Source: Terriglobus roseus (GTDB lineage: Bacteria > Acidobacteriota > Terriglobia > Terriglobales > Acidobacteriaceae). Taken from it: 64,000 bases of DNA. Position 1 is the first letter of the stretch. Every line of letters starts with the position of its first letter. The notes below the pieces were generated by a model. That model worked only from the letters and a program-made list of their open reading frames with translations. It was not told where the DNA came from and did no database searches. Location of the stretch: contig NZ_FNSD01000001.1 of NCBI RefSeq assembly GCF_900105625.1, positions 1,674,001-1,738,000 on the forward strand. Direction: 5' to 3'. Below are positions 1 to 8,810 of this stretch, one piece after another. The position numbers and the translations under genes are program-made.

Positions 1-635
1 GTTGGAGCGGCACCGAGGCGGGAGCGCTCGGCGATGCGGGTGCCTTCTCCTTCTACCCCACCAAGAACCTGAGCGCGTGGGGCGATGCAGGCCTGACCAC
101 CTTCCGCGATGCCGCCGCCGGCGAACGAGCCCGCGCGCTGCGTGCCCACGGCATGCGCCGCCGCTACTATCACGACGAGGTCGGCTGGAACTCGCGCCTG
201 GATACCGTTCAGGCGGCCGTGTTGCTGGTGAAGATGAAGTACATCGCACAGTGGAATGAGGACCGCCGCAGCGTCGCCGCACGCTATGCCGCAATGTTTG
301 CCGACACAAATCTGGTGGGGACGGTAGCAGATGGTGGCATCGTCCTGCCCACGGCCGACTCGCGCGGCGTGCACGTCTGGCATCAGTACGTCATCCGCAC
401 GCCACGCCGCGATGAACTACGCGCGCACCTGGCGTCACTCAAGATTGGCAGTGAGATTTACTATCCGGTGCCGCTGCACATGCAGGACGCGCTGCAGAAC
501 CTGGGCTATCGCGCAGGCCAGTTCCCCGAGAGCGAGAAGGCTGCGCGCGAAGTGCTGGCACTGCCGATCTATCCAGAGCTTCGCGAGGGTGAGCAGATCC
601 GCGTGGTTGAAGCGATTCAGGGCTTCCTCCGATAG
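1..635 (+). CDS. DegT/DnrJ/EryC1 family PLP aminotransferase (5' end missing)
   Basis: Only the C-terminal part lies in the window, read in the frame that begins at base 3. Residues around SFYPTKNLSAWGDAG carry the lysine that binds pyridoxal phosphate in this family, and GWNSRLDTVQAAVL and YPVPLHMQ are typical of sugar aminotransferases. These enzymes transfer an amino group to a keto-sugar nucleotide for surface polysaccharides. The Kdo genes follow directly, which fits a role in lipopolysaccharide sugar synthesis, but the exact substrate cannot be read from the sequence. Confidence 0.88.
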   Translation, partial: WSGTEAGALGDAGAFSFYPTKNLSAWGDAGLTTFRDAAAGERARALRAHGMRRRYYHDEVGWNSRLDTVQAAVLLVKMKYIAQWNEDRRSVAARYAAMFADTNLVGTVADGGIVLPTADSRGVHVWHQYVIRTPRRDELRAHLASLKIGSEIYYPVPLHMQDALQNLGYRAGQFPESEKAAREVLALPIYPELREGEQIRVVEAIQGFLR

Positions 636-736
636 CAGGCTTTCCCCAACTCCCAGGTCGTGATCGTGTGCGAGTGCAGCGGAGTCGAAAAGGACAACCC
701 GAAGTGGGCGAGCCTGACGCACTAAGATGGAATGCG

Positions 737-1600
737 ATGAGCTCAACCGTAACCGTCGGCAACGTCACCTTCAGCAATCGATCCCCTCTGGCGTTGATCG
801 CCGGCCCGTGCCAGATGGAGAGCCGAGCCCATGCGCTGGAGACGGCATCTGCGCTGAAGGAGATCACGTCGAAGCTGGGCCTCGGCCTGGTCTATAAAAG
901 CAGCTTCGACAAAGCCAATCGCACCAGCGCCAATGCGCAGCGGGGCATCGGGCTTGAGGCTTCGCTACCGATTTTCGCCGAAATCCGCGAGACGCTCGGC
1001 CTGTCGACACTAACGGATGTGCACGAGAGCTGGCAGTGCGAGCCTGTCGCTGATGCCGTGGATGTCTTGCAGATTCCTGCGTTTCTTTGCCGTCAGACCG
1101 ACCTGCTGCTGGCCGCCGCCGCTACGGGCCGCACGGTGAATGTGAAGAAGGGCCAGTTTCTCTCGCCGCCGGAGATGGCCCATGTCGTCAACAAGTTGAA
1201 AGATGCAGCGGGCGGCGTGCTGGTGACAGAGCGCGGCACGACCTTCGGCTACAACACGCTGGTGACCGACATGCGATCGCTGCCTGTACTGGCACAGACC
1301 GGAGCGCCGGTGATCTTCGACGCGACGCACTCGGTGCAGCAGCCCGGCGGCTTAAACGGCGCCAGCGGCGGCCAGCGCGAATTTGTGCCGGTGCTGGCAC
1401 GCGCGGCCGTCAGCGTTGGTGTGGCGGGCGTCTTCATCGAGACACATCCCGACCCCGATCATGCGCCGAGTGATGGACCGAACATGATCGCGTTGAAAGA
1501 TATGGAAGCGCTGCTGCGCGACCTGATGGCCTTCGACACACTGTCCAAGAGTCTGACGGCGCGTTCGGCCGATCCTGCGAACGCACCTTCTTGCAGCTAA
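737..1600 (+). CDS. kdsA: 3-deoxy-8-phosphooctulonate (Kdo-8-P) synthase
   Basis: KdsA condenses phosphoenolpyruvate with arabinose-5-phosphate to Kdo-8-phosphate, a precursor of the inner core of lipopolysaccharide. The 287-residue product has the normal family length. IAGPCQMES near the N-terminus, VYKSSFDKANRTS, and the C-terminal IETHPDPDHAPSDGPN stretch are family hallmarks. An in-frame GTG exists at 668, but the ATG at 737 gives the conserved N-terminus. The next gene, kdsD, makes its substrate, so the pair is a small Kdo operon. Confidence 0.96.
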   Translation: MSSTVTVGNVTFSNRSPLALIAGPCQMESRAHALETASALKEITSKLGLGLVYKSSFDKANRTSANAQRGIGLEASLPIFAEIRETLGLSTLTDVHESWQCEPVADAVDVLQIPAFLCRQTDLLLAAAATGRTVNVKKGQFLSPPEMAHVVNKLKDAAGGVLVTERGTTFGYNTLVTDMRSLPVLAQTGAPVIFDATHSVQQPGGLNGASGGQREFVPVLARAAVSVGVAGVFIETHPDPDHAPSDGPNMIALKDMEALLRDLMAFDTLSKSLTARSADPANAPSCS

Positions 1601-1627
1601 AGGGTGCTTAAGGCGAGGACAGTCATT

Positions 1628-2596
1628 GTGAGCAACGAAGCCCGGCAGAGCGCAGCAGACACGATCGCGTGTGAGATTCGCGGTCTGGAAGCACTGCGGA
1701 ATGCCTTCGGGGGACCGCTTGGCGCTGCGTTCGAACGCGCTGTCGAAGCCCTGACAAATGCACCCGGCCGCGTCATCGTCACAGGCGTCGGCAAGAGCGG
1801 GCACATTGCTCGCAAGATCGCGGCAACCCTGGCTTCCACCGGTAAGCCCGCGCACTTCGTGCATCCCTCGGACGCGAGCCACGGCGACCTGGGCATGGTG
1901 CGCCCGGACGATGTCGTCATGGCGCTGTCGTGGTCCGGCGAAACTGCAGAGCTATCCGACATTGTTGCCTATACGCGCCGCTTCGGCGTAACGCTGATCG
2001 CCAGCACCGGAAGTGCAGAGAGCACGCTGGCGCGCGCTGCGGACATCGTTCTGGCCATGCCCTCCTGCGACGAGGCGTGCAGTGACCTGCTCGCTCCCAC
2101 GACCAGCACCACGATGCAGCTCGCATTGGGCGATGCGCTGGCCGTTGCGTTGCTCGACCGTGGCAGCTTCAGCGCGGAAGACTTTCGTACACTGCATCCT
2201 GGCGGACGCCTGGGTGCGCGTCTGCTCCGCGTCAGCGCGCTGATGCACACGGGCGACGAACTGCCGTTGGTCACAGAAGATGCCTCGCTTCAAGAGGCGA
2301 TCGTCCGCATGACCGGTGGTCGATTCGGCATGACCGGCGTGGTGAATACCGATGGAACGCTCGTGGGTGTTATCACCGATGGCGATCTGCGACGTGCATT
2401 CACGCGTGGCTTCCAGGATCGACCGGCAACGGAAGTCATGGGCCGCTCGCCACGCACGATCGCACCCGACGAACTTGCTCAGGCCGCGCTCGCACGCATG
2501 AATGCTGAAGGCATCACCAGCCTCTTCGTGCTGGACCACGGTCGTGTAACAGGCGTGCTGCACGTGCACGACCTACTGCGTGCCGGCCTGGTCTGA
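1628..2596 (+). CDS. kdsD: arabinose-5-phosphate isomerase
   Basis: KdsD interconverts ribulose-5-phosphate and arabinose-5-phosphate, the first step of Kdo synthesis. The N-terminal half is a SIS sugar isomerase domain with VTGVGKSGHIARKIAATLAS and the serine-rich SWSGETAEL loop. The C-terminal half has two CBS domains starting near ALMHTGDELPLV. GTG at 1628 is preferred because GAGGA (1615-1619) lies eight bases upstream; a GTG at 1604 is also in frame. No kdsC phosphatase gene follows. Confidence 0.95.
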   Translation: MSNEARQSAADTIACEIRGLEALRNAFGGPLGAAFERAVEALTNAPGRVIVTGVGKSGHIARKIAATLASTGKPAHFVHPSDASHGDLGMVRPDDVVMALSWSGETAELSDIVAYTRRFGVTLIASTGSAESTLARAADIVLAMPSCDEACSDLLAPTTSTTMQLALGDALAVALLDRGSFSAEDFRTLHPGGRLGARLLRVSALMHTGDELPLVTEDASLQEAIVRMTGGRFGMTGVVNTDGTLVGVITDGDLRRAFTRGFQDRPATEVMGRSPRTIAPDELAQAALARMNAEGITSLFVLDHGRVTGVLHVHDLLRAGLV

Positions 2597-2624
2597 AACG
2601 AGAGGAATTCGGATCATTGACGCG

Positions 2625-3677
2625 CTAATGGTTGTCGATCGGATCGGGCAGCGGTGCGGAAGCGGGACGGTGCGGCGTGAGCTTTGGCACCACGAACTCC
2701 TGCATGATGGCGGCAAAGGCGCCGAAGGCTGAACCAAGCGCCGCGTTCGTCAAAGTCAAACCGGCTCCGTTCCGATTCGCGGCCGGGTAGTACAGATTCG
2801 AGATACCGGCAGACGCGAAATTACCGAGGACGCTCGAATAGTTGAATTCGCGTCTCCCATCGTCACCCCGGCAGACGAAGACGCTGGCAATGGCGTGCTT
2901 CGCCCGAGACGTTTTGGTGCCGGTTCCCTGCCAGTAGTACCGCGGATCCTGGTGAAAGATGACTGGCAGGATCGCGCCGCCGAGGAAGGTGCTGACGGCG
3001 CCGTCCGCGAAGTTCGCACCATAACGTTGTGCGTACCCCTTGCCGTCGTAGCCCCAGCCATTGACGCCGCCGGTCGCCTGCTCAATGCCCGCGGCCACGC
3101 CGCTGCCGAGAAACGACACCGGGTCGAGCGTCGATCTCCAGGCAAGATGGAACTTCTGCTTTGTTGTGAGCGGAGCGGGATTCCGAAAGTAGACGACGTA
3201 GAAGTTTGGAATAACGCCGAGTACGCGCTGCTTCTCTTCTGCGGCGAGCTGTGCCACCGCGATGTCATGGGATGAAGCAACCACCGAAACCGAGGTGGCG
3301 ACCGTAGCGGGGAGGGCCAGGGGCTCCAGTTCCTTCTGTTCCGCGGTGGCCAGCGTGCCCTCTTCCACCTCGGCCTCAAAGCCGCTCGCAGCGGCGCGGA
3401 CCGTGTAGTGTCCGGCGGCCAGGCCGTAGACATGGAAGGTGCCGGAACTGTCTGCCAGTTGAGCCGTGGTACGGCCGCTCGCGGTGACCTCGACGTGCGC
3501 GCCGGGGAGCAGCCCACCCTCCTGGTCAGTGATCACACCGGTCAAGGAAGCGTTGCTGTCGGCCTTGGGCCCGTCGGGAAGTGTTGATTCCACCACTGCA
3601 CCGCCCTGCTGGCCTGCGCAGATGCGCACGCAGAGGCAAACCACTAGCGCGGCCACCGGTCCACGGATGCGAAACAT
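2625..3677 (-). CDS. exported protein with carboxypeptidase-regulatory-like domain
   Basis: The 350-residue product starts at the ATG at 3677, which places a hydrophobic signal peptide (VAALVVCLCVRICAG) at the N-terminus. Residues about 45-120 form a CarboxypepD_reg-like beta-sandwich (SLTGVITDQEGGLLPGAHVEV, then a glycine-rich GLAAGHYTVRA turn). The C-terminal 200 residues are rich in glycine and aromatics, with runs such as PRYYWQGTG, which suggests an outer-membrane or surface protein. I recognise the architecture as common in Acidobacteriota but know no function. Confidence 0.75.
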   Translation of the reverse strand: MFRIRGPVAALVVCLCVRICAGQQGGAVVESTLPDGPKADSNASLTGVITDQEGGLLPGAHVEVTASGRTTAQLADSSGTFHVYGLAAGHYTVRAAASGFEAEVEEGTLATAEQKELEPLALPATVATSVSVVASSHDIAVAQLAAEEKQRVLGVIPNFYVVYFRNPAPLTTKQKFHLAWRSTLDPVSFLGSGVAAGIEQATGGVNGWGYDGKGYAQRYGANFADGAVSTFLGGAILPVIFHQDPRYYWQGTGTKTSRAKHAIASVFVCRGDDGRREFNYSSVLGNFASAGISNLYYPAANRNGAGLTLTNAALGSAFGAFAAIMQEFVVPKLTPHRPASAPLPDPIDNH

Positions 3678-3778
3678 GCTCAAGTAGACGCCGCGCAATC
3701 GGAAGAGTTCTCGCCCACAACAAATAAACCGCGCGCTGGCGAGGCTTTCATTCCGCTTTTGGCGCGGGGGACTTCCGG

Positions 3779-4963
3779 TCACTTCTTTTTCTTCTTGTCT
3801 TTCTTTTCGATGGGCGCAAGCTGCGCTTCGGCCGGTGCCGTAGTTCCAGGTGCAAGGACACGTCGAGTAATATTGCCCTCAAGCCGATATGTCTTGGTGA
3901 CTAACTGAGCCTTCGAGGGCCGGATCTGCCCCGTCGCCGGGTCTGGCTGCGGAACGGGCGCACCAGCTGCCAGCACCGTGTACGTGTAGGAAGGGGCAGG
4001 GCCGGTCGCGGGGATGCGGTCGTGTGCCGGTGTGCCGGGATCGATACCAATCTTGACCGGCAGATAGCCCAGGATGTTCCGGTCGCGGTTCGCCGTCTCA
4101 TAGCGATGCTTCTTCAGGTTCCAGGAGAAGACGCGGATCTGGTTGAAGTCGTACGGCAGCCCCGCCTGGTACGGACTGTAGACAGCCACGTATTGCGGCA
4201 CTTCCTGGCTGGCGCCTTCCACCGTCGGGTCGACGACCTTGTTCAGAACGTAAGCGCCGACGATGCGCTGGCCTTCGGAGTAGCGCGTGATGGACTCTGG
4301 CGCGTCGGTATCGAGCATGCGGCTGACCATCCAGCCTGTGCGATTCTTGCTGTCGCGGACCAGCCACCAGTCGTCCATGGCGGGCGGCGGAGGGGGTACC
4401 GGAGCAGCCCCCGGAATGGGCCTCCCAGCCTTGTCTTTCGGTATCTGGGCCGTGGGCGGAGGTGTGCCCGGCGGCAGCGGTTTCAGGGTGCTGGCGCGCT
4501 CCAGCAGCTTCAGCTTTTCACCTTCATCCAGGCGGTACAACTTATCCGTGGCGAGACCCGGTGATGCGTGCAGGTAGACATCGTCACGCACGGTGCCGGT
4601 CGCTACGAATGGCTCGTCCTTGTGGGCCTTGCCCAGGTCTTCGAACTCGGTGGCAACCTTCTCCGTTGCAACGGCGCGCTCATCAATCCAGCCAATCTCG
4701 CCGGCATCGGTCTTCACGCGGTAGAAGCGGCGGTTCTGTTCCAGGATCTCGAGGCGCTGGCCGTTCACTACGTTTCCCGTACGGTTCGACACCGCGGCAA
4801 TACGATCTCGCAGGAACGTCGCCTTCGAGGTGACGTACACATAGTGTGTGAATGGCTTGGGCTTAAGGCTGCTGCAACCGGTCAGCAGCAGCGGCAACAG
4901 CACAGCAGCGGCAACGGAACGCAGGGTCTGGCGACGGAAAATCGATAAAGGCTGAAAAGGCAT
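3779..4963 (-). CDS. SH3-domain lipoprotein
   Basis: A signal peptide ends in the lipobox LLTGC (Cys30), so the protein should be anchored in a membrane as a lipoprotein. Two bacterial SH3-like segments are visible: VTSKATFLRDR...GQRLEILEQNRRFYRVKT, and TVRDDVYLHASPGLATDKLYRL followed by a WWLVRDSKNRTGWM tail. Such domains bind peptidoglycan or peptides. A proline-rich linker splits the second domain, and the C-terminus is a run of lysine and aspartate. The function is unknown; it lies in the same orientation as its exported neighbours. Confidence 0.75.
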   Translation of the reverse strand: MPFQPLSIFRRQTLRSVAAAVLLPLLLTGCSSLKPKPFTHYVYVTSKATFLRDRIAAVSNRTGNVVNGQRLEILEQNRRFYRVKTDAGEIGWIDERAVATEKVATEFEDLGKAHKDEPFVATGTVRDDVYLHASPGLATDKLYRLDEGEKLKLLERASTLKPLPPGTPPPTAQIPKDKAGRPIPGAAPVPPPPPAMDDWWLVRDSKNRTGWMVSRMLDTDAPESITRYSEGQRIVGAYVLNKVVDPTVEGASQEVPQYVAVYSPYQAGLPYDFNQIRVFSWNLKKHRYETANRDRNILGYLPVKIGIDPGTPAHDRIPATGPAPSYTYTVLAAGAPVPQPDPATGQIRPSKAQLVTKTYRLEGNITRRVLAPGTTAPAEAQLAPIEKKDKKKKK

Positions 4964-5000
4964 CCGAGCAGGTTTGAGGATAGCATCGCATTCCGCGTTG

Positions 5001-6107
5001 CTAATGGGATAGCGCCAACACGCTGGCGTTCGTACCAGTCGCGGCCGAACTCACGGAATACAGTCGGCCCAGGTTCGTGGCATCGAAGCCGTACAGCGAC
5101 AGGTCCGGCGAGCCAGAGTAAGAGGCCGCCAGCAACCACTTCCCTGTCGAGTCCGCACCGAGCGACTGCACCGCGACACCCGAAGAGAACGGAGAGCCGG
5201 CAATCGCTGTCAGCGCGGCATTGGTGCCGATGTTGTAGCCGCTGATGGTGCCGTCCGTGCGGTTCGCCACGTAGACGTACTTGTTCGTATTGTCCAGAAC
5301 GACAGAATAGGGCTGCGCTCCTGCCGCGTACGTGGTCGAGGTTGTAGGCGTCAGGTTCCCGTTACTTCCTACCGTGCTGACCACCAGGCCCGGATTACTG
5401 CCGGATCGGGCCTCATAAAGGTAGGTGCTGGTGCTGTCGATTGCGATGCCGTTATCGCTGGTGGTGCCGGGAGGCGTGGTCTGCGTCAGCAGTGCCAGTG
5501 CGCCCGTTGTGGTGTTGAAGCTGAAGACCAGTTCGCCCGCCGTACCCATCGCCGCGACAACGTAGGCGCCACTGGGCGCAATGCGCAACTGCTGCGGGAT
5601 GACGGTGCCGCTGGCGGTAAAGCCAATACCGCTGTTGGGCCCTGGCGTCAGCGTTCCATCCGTGTTGATGGCGAACAAGTCAATCGAATTGCCGCTACCA
5701 TCCAGGACCATCATCCACTTACCGTCAGGCGACACCTGCATGTCCGTGCAGATGGCATTGGCAATTGCGTTGCCGCTGCTCATTGCGGCAAGCGTACCGT
5801 CGGACGCAATGGTGTAGCCGTAGATCGCCGAGACCGTGCCGACCCACAGAAATTTGTTGTCGCGGCTGACGACCAGCGCTGTCGGCGGCAGGCCCAGCGT
5901 AATCGGCGAACCTGACAGGGCCGCCAGAGTACCAGTCGTGGAGATGCCAAGACCGGTGACCGTATTCGATCCGGTGTTGGCTACAAACGCATAGTTGGTG
6001 GCGGAAGTACCAGTGGTAGTGCCGGTCGTGGAGTCCTTCTGAAAAAAGCCGTTGCAACCCGAGATGGGCAGCAGGCAAAGCAACAAAAGCGACGGCTTGA
6101 TCCGCAT
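5001..6107 (-). CDS. lactonase-like seven-bladed beta-propeller lipoprotein
   Basis: The ATG at 6107 gives a short signal peptide with lipobox ISGC (Cys18). The rest is a row of propeller repeats (AFVANTGSNTVTGL, VSPDGKWMMVLD, VVLDNTNKYVYVANRTDGTISGY) resembling the YncE/6-phosphogluconolactonase superfamily. Cell-surface members are abundant in Acidobacteriota and are rarely enzymatic. No catalytic residues can be assigned. An upstream ATG at 6191 would put residues ahead of the signal peptide and is not used here. Confidence 0.78.
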   Translation of the reverse strand: MRIKPSLLLLCLLPISGCNGFFQKDSTTGTTTGTSATNYAFVANTGSNTVTGLGISTTGTLAALSGSPITLGLPPTALVVSRDNKFLWVGTVSAIYGYTIASDGTLAAMSSGNAIANAICTDMQVSPDGKWMMVLDGSGNSIDLFAINTDGTLTPGPNSGIGFTASGTVIPQQLRIAPSGAYVVAAMGTAGELVFSFNTTTGALALLTQTTPPGTTSDNGIAIDSTSTYLYEARSGSNPGLVVSTVGSNGNLTPTTSTTYAAGAQPYSVVLDNTNKYVYVANRTDGTISGYNIGTNAALTAIAGSPFSSGVAVQSLGADSTGKWLLAASYSGSPDLSLYGFDATNLGRLYSVSSAATGTNASVLALSH

Positions 6108-6222
6108 GAACTTGATGGTAATGCTCCGCATCGGGGTAGGGCGGAAGACCGCGCTAACGCATTGGACGAGCCAGCGCCCAAATCGAATCACGCCGCTCTG
6201 TGCTTTTCGCCGCTTTCAGGAA

Positions 6223-6654
6223 CTAGTTGGGCCGCGCCTGGCAGTCCGTGCAAATGCCAATCACATCGACTGAGATGCGTTCCACCAGGAAGCCGCCGGG
6301 CAGCACCGTCTGCGAAGTTTGCAGCGTTAGTTCGTCGTCGGGCAGGTCAGCTACCTTCCTGCAGATGCTGCACACCATGTGGTGATGCGGCACCTTATTC
6401 ATCTCAACGCGCAGAGTGCCGTGATGGATGGAGAGTTCGCGGAAGACGCCGCTCTCAACAAAAAGGTGGATGTTCTTGTACACGGTTGCCAGTGAGATCG
6501 AAGGGATGCGCCGCTTGACCGCTGCGAATACCTCTTCCGGCGATGGGTGGCCGTACATGCCCTGCATCGTCTCGTACAGAACCTGTCGCTGGTGTGTCAC
6601 GGCGATACCGTGCTGCGAGCAGAGTTCCCGGAATGTTCTTAAACCGTCAGGCAT
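6223..6654 (-). CDS. Fur/PerR family metal-dependent repressor
   Basis: The 143-residue protein has the winged helix of the Fur family (THQRQVLYETM, LATVYKNIHLFVESG) and two CxxC zinc motifs (CSIC and CTDC). Aligning by eye with Bacillus PerR, the regulatory-metal ligands are His in GHPSPEE, Glu in LRVEMN (Asp in PerR), His-x-His in PHHHMV, and Asp in KVADLP. The last favours a PerR-type peroxide sensor over Fur. It is divergent from the DUF2203 gene. The long in-frame extension upstream of 6654 is antisense to that gene and is not coding. Confidence 0.88.
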   Translation of the reverse strand: MPDGLRTFRELCSQHGIAVTHQRQVLYETMQGMYGHPSPEEVFAAVKRRIPSISLATVYKNIHLFVESGVFRELSIHHGTLRVEMNKVPHHHMVCSICRKVADLPDDELTLQTSQTVLPGGFLVERISVDVIGICTDCQARPN

Positions 6655-6817
6655 GGCATCTTCAAGTAGAAACGCCGGTCCCCCGGGTGTCAATACACAT
6701 ATGGCGGATGCGTTTCTCGCGCAGGCCAGACGCGGACGACCGGTCCGGCTTTTCCACCGTCCAATGGGCAGTACGCCGGTAGACTGACCGGAACGCACGG
6801 CTTGCGAGGAGGTGCAC

Positions 6818-7246
6818 ATGCGGACATTTACCCTGCCGGAGGCACAAACACTGCTGCCCGTGCTGGATTCGCTGCTGCAGCGCGCGCAGGCCGCGGCAAC
6901 TGTCGCCACGACCCGCGAAAATGCGCTTCGAGGCCTGTCGCAGGCCATCTTCCTCTCCGGTGGTCTGCGGGTGGACCTGCCTGAAGTGGCGCGCATTAAG
7001 GCGGAACACTCCGCCGCCATCACCGAAGCCAAGGACACGCTGGAGGAGATCAGCTCTATCGGTGTTGAAGTGCACGACCTGGCCGGCGGCCTGCTCGAGT
7101 TCCCCTTCCAGCTTGGGGACGAGATCGTCATGCTCTGCTGGCTCCAGGGAGACAAGAACATCACGCAGTGGCACTCGGCAGAGTCTGGTTGGGACGAACG
7201 GCAGCCGCTGGATGACCGCTTCACCCGCGGCGACCGACCCCAGTAA
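6818..7246 (+). CDS. DUF2203 family protein
   Basis: A 142-residue, mostly helical protein beginning MRTFTLPEAQTLLPVLDSLL and containing a C-terminal LCWLQGDKNITQWHS stretch, which I recognise as the DUF2203 family of unknown function. The start at 6818 has a strong ribosome binding site, GAGGAGG at 6806-6812. It is divergent from the Fur-type gene, so the two may share a control region at 6655-6817. No transmembrane segment or catalytic motif is seen. Confidence 0.8.
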   Translation: MRTFTLPEAQTLLPVLDSLLQRAQAAATVATTRENALRGLSQAIFLSGGLRVDLPEVARIKAEHSAAITEAKDTLEEISSIGVEVHDLAGGLLEFPFQLGDEIVMLCWLQGDKNITQWHSAESGWDERQPLDDRFTRGDRPQ

Positions 7247-7355
7247 CGGAGACGATTCAGCAAGTTAGAACGTCAGGGTTTCCGACGTTGCCGACGGCAC
7301 CGGAAACCGCTACCGCCACCACCAATCCCCCCGACTTGCTATTCTTGTTTTCACG

Positions 7356-7862
7356 ATGCCCAGCTTAGGCGATTCCATCTTCATCTTCGTGCTGGCCCTG
7401 ATGCTTGTGGGCCCCAAGAACCTGCCAAAGCTGGCACGCCAGCTCGGCAAGTTGATGGCCGAGTTCCGTCGCGCCTCCAACGAGTTCCGTATGCAGATGG
7501 AAGATGAGCTGCGCGTCGAGGAACAGAAGGAACACCAGGCGAAAGTAGCGGCCATGCCCGGCCCCCCGTCGACTCTTCCGGACCCCGAACATCCGCACCT
7601 GCCGGCGCCCACGCCAAACTTCGACGAGACACCCGCCATCGACACAACCCCCATGCCGATCGCCGAAGCTGGCGAACTGAAAATGATGCCGCCCTCCACC
7701 GGCCTGCCCGTGCAGAGCGGCGCCTACGGCACGGCCCCGCATATCAGTCCGGAGGGTGCAGCGGTCGAGTCCAGCGAAATCCCGGAGCACACCATCCACC
7801 AGACCTCCGCCGGTATCAGCAGCGAAGAGCCAGTAGCGGAAGCGAGCACCAACCATGCCTGA
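7356..7862 (+). CDS. tatB: twin-arginine translocase subunit TatB
   Basis: The short N-terminal membrane helix (IFIFVLALMLVGPKNLP) followed by the amphipathic helix KLARQLGKLMAEFRR is the TatA/TatB fold. The GPKNLP hinge and the long 168-residue length point to TatB. TatB and TatC form the receptor for folded proteins that carry RR signal peptides. The stop overlaps the tatC start by eight bases, so the two are translated together. The C-terminal 100 residues are proline-rich and likely disordered. The Tat-exported protein at 13202-14161 is a plausible client. Confidence 0.9.
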   Translation: MPSLGDSIFIFVLALMLVGPKNLPKLARQLGKLMAEFRRASNEFRMQMEDELRVEEQKEHQAKVAAMPGPPSTLPDPEHPHLPAPTPNFDETPAIDTTPMPIAEAGELKMMPPSTGLPVQSGAYGTAPHISPEGAAVESSEIPEHTIHQTSAGISSEEPVAEASTNHA

Positions 7863-8628
7863 TGTGATCGACAAAGCACGCGAGGCCGTTCAGGAACGCG
7901 CGGAACTGCCGGGCATGAGCCTGATGGAGCATCTGACCGAATTGCGCACGCGCCTCATCCGGTCCTCCATCGCGCTGGTGATCTGCTTCTTCATCGCCTA
8001 CATCTTCCATGAGAAGCTGTTCGCCATCATCACCGCCCCTATCGATGCGCTGCACTACCCGCTGAACTATACGCATCCGACCGATCCGCTGAATCTGTAC
8101 CTCAAGACATCGCTCTACGGCGGCGCCATTATCGCAGCGCCGTTCATCCTCTACCAGATCTGGCTCTTCATCTCGCCCGGCATGTATTCGAACGAGAAGA
8201 AATACGTCATTCCCTTCATGGTGGCGACGGTCACGCTCTTCTTTGGTGGAGCTTACTTCGGCTATCACTGGGTACTGCCGTCTGCGCTGAAGATGCTGAT
8301 CGGCGACTTTGGCCATCGCTTCCACCCGATCATCACCATCGAGGATTACAACAGCTTCTTCCTCTCGATCATCTTTGGCCTGGGCATTACGTTTGAGCTG
8401 CCGATCCTGATCTTCTTCCTGGCGCTCTTCGGCATCGTGGATGGACGCTTCCTGGTGAAGCATATGCGCTACGCGATCCTGATCATCTTCATCATCGCGG
8501 CCATCATCTGCCCACTGCCCGACCCGCTGAGCATGTGCCTTTTTGCCGCACCCATGCTGGTGCTCTACGCCCTGAGCGTAGGCGTGGCCTTCGCCGTAAG
8601 TCCGAAGAAAAAAGAGATTCCTGCATAG
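7855..8628 (+). CDS. tatC: twin-arginine translocase subunit TatC
   Basis: TatC recognises the RR signal peptide. The product has the conserved SLMEHLTELRTRLIRS cytoplasmic N-terminus, six membrane segments, and the FELPILIFFLALFGIV stretch with the family's conserved glutamate. The length of 257 residues is normal. A second ATG occurs at MSLMEHL, but the upstream start overlaps tatB in the usual way. A clear terminator hairpin follows at 8651. Confidence 0.96.
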   Translation: MPDVIDKAREAVQERAELPGMSLMEHLTELRTRLIRSSIALVICFFIAYIFHEKLFAIITAPIDALHYPLNYTHPTDPLNLYLKTSLYGGAIIAAPFILYQIWLFISPGMYSNEKKYVIPFMVATVTLFFGGAYFGYHWVLPSALKMLIGDFGHRFHPIITIEDYNSFFLSIIFGLGITFELPILIFFLALFGIVDGRFLVKHMRYAILIIFIIAAIICPLPDPLSMCLFAAPMLVLYALSVGVAFAVSPKKKEIPA

Positions 8629-8645
8629 TGCGCGCCGGTAACTCC

Positions 8646-8693
8646 GGGTGCCCCACATCTCCCCTCTGAGATGTGGGGTTTCTATTTGCACCC
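8646..8693 (+). terminator. terminator hairpin within a GGGTGC/GCACCC inverted repeat
   Basis: A perfect 10-bp stem (8651-8660 with 8669-8678) is followed by a T-rich tract, so it can terminate tatBC. The outer arms GGGTGC (8646-8651) and GCACCC (8688-8693) extend the symmetry. A related GGGGCACCC motif recurs near 9870, which suggests a small REP-like family rather than a plain terminator. Confidence 0.75.
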
Positions 8694-8723
8694 AATAAGT
8701 GCCACGAAGAGTAGATCAAACTC

Positions 8724-8751
8724 GCCCCCTGTCTCAGAGGTGAGAGGGGGC
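8724..8751. repeat. imperfect inverted repeat upstream of the TerC gene
   Basis: GCCCCC plus TCTCA pairs with TGAGA plus GGGGGC across a four-base loop, with a two-base bulge. It sits in the leader region 60-90 bases before the TerC start. It could be a leader structure or a repeat. I looked for the manganese riboswitch that often precedes this gene family and did not find its conserved core. Confidence 0.5.
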
Positions 8752-8810
8752 TCCCGCTTCGAGCGCGAAGACAATGCGCCAATTCGTGACGCGAGCGCAT
8801 CTGACTCATC

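Noticed and set aside
6655-7263. In-frame upstream extension that would make the Fur-type protein 346 residues long
   Set aside because: The extra part is antisense to the DUF2203 gene and has no family features; Fur proteins begin near the Met at 6654.
7863-7878. TGTGATCGACAAAGCA at the start of tatC as a further Crp/Fnr-type site
   Set aside because: Only the left half-site fits and it lies inside the coding region.
7816-8691. 291-residue minus-strand open frame rich in Asp, Glu, Arg and His
   Set aside because: It is the shadow of tatC; the odd composition comes from reading the complement of a hydrophobic gene.
8694-8810. Manganese (yybP-ykoY) riboswitch before the TerC gene
   Set aside because: The family often has one, but I could not find the conserved core; only a hairpin at 8724-8751 is visible.
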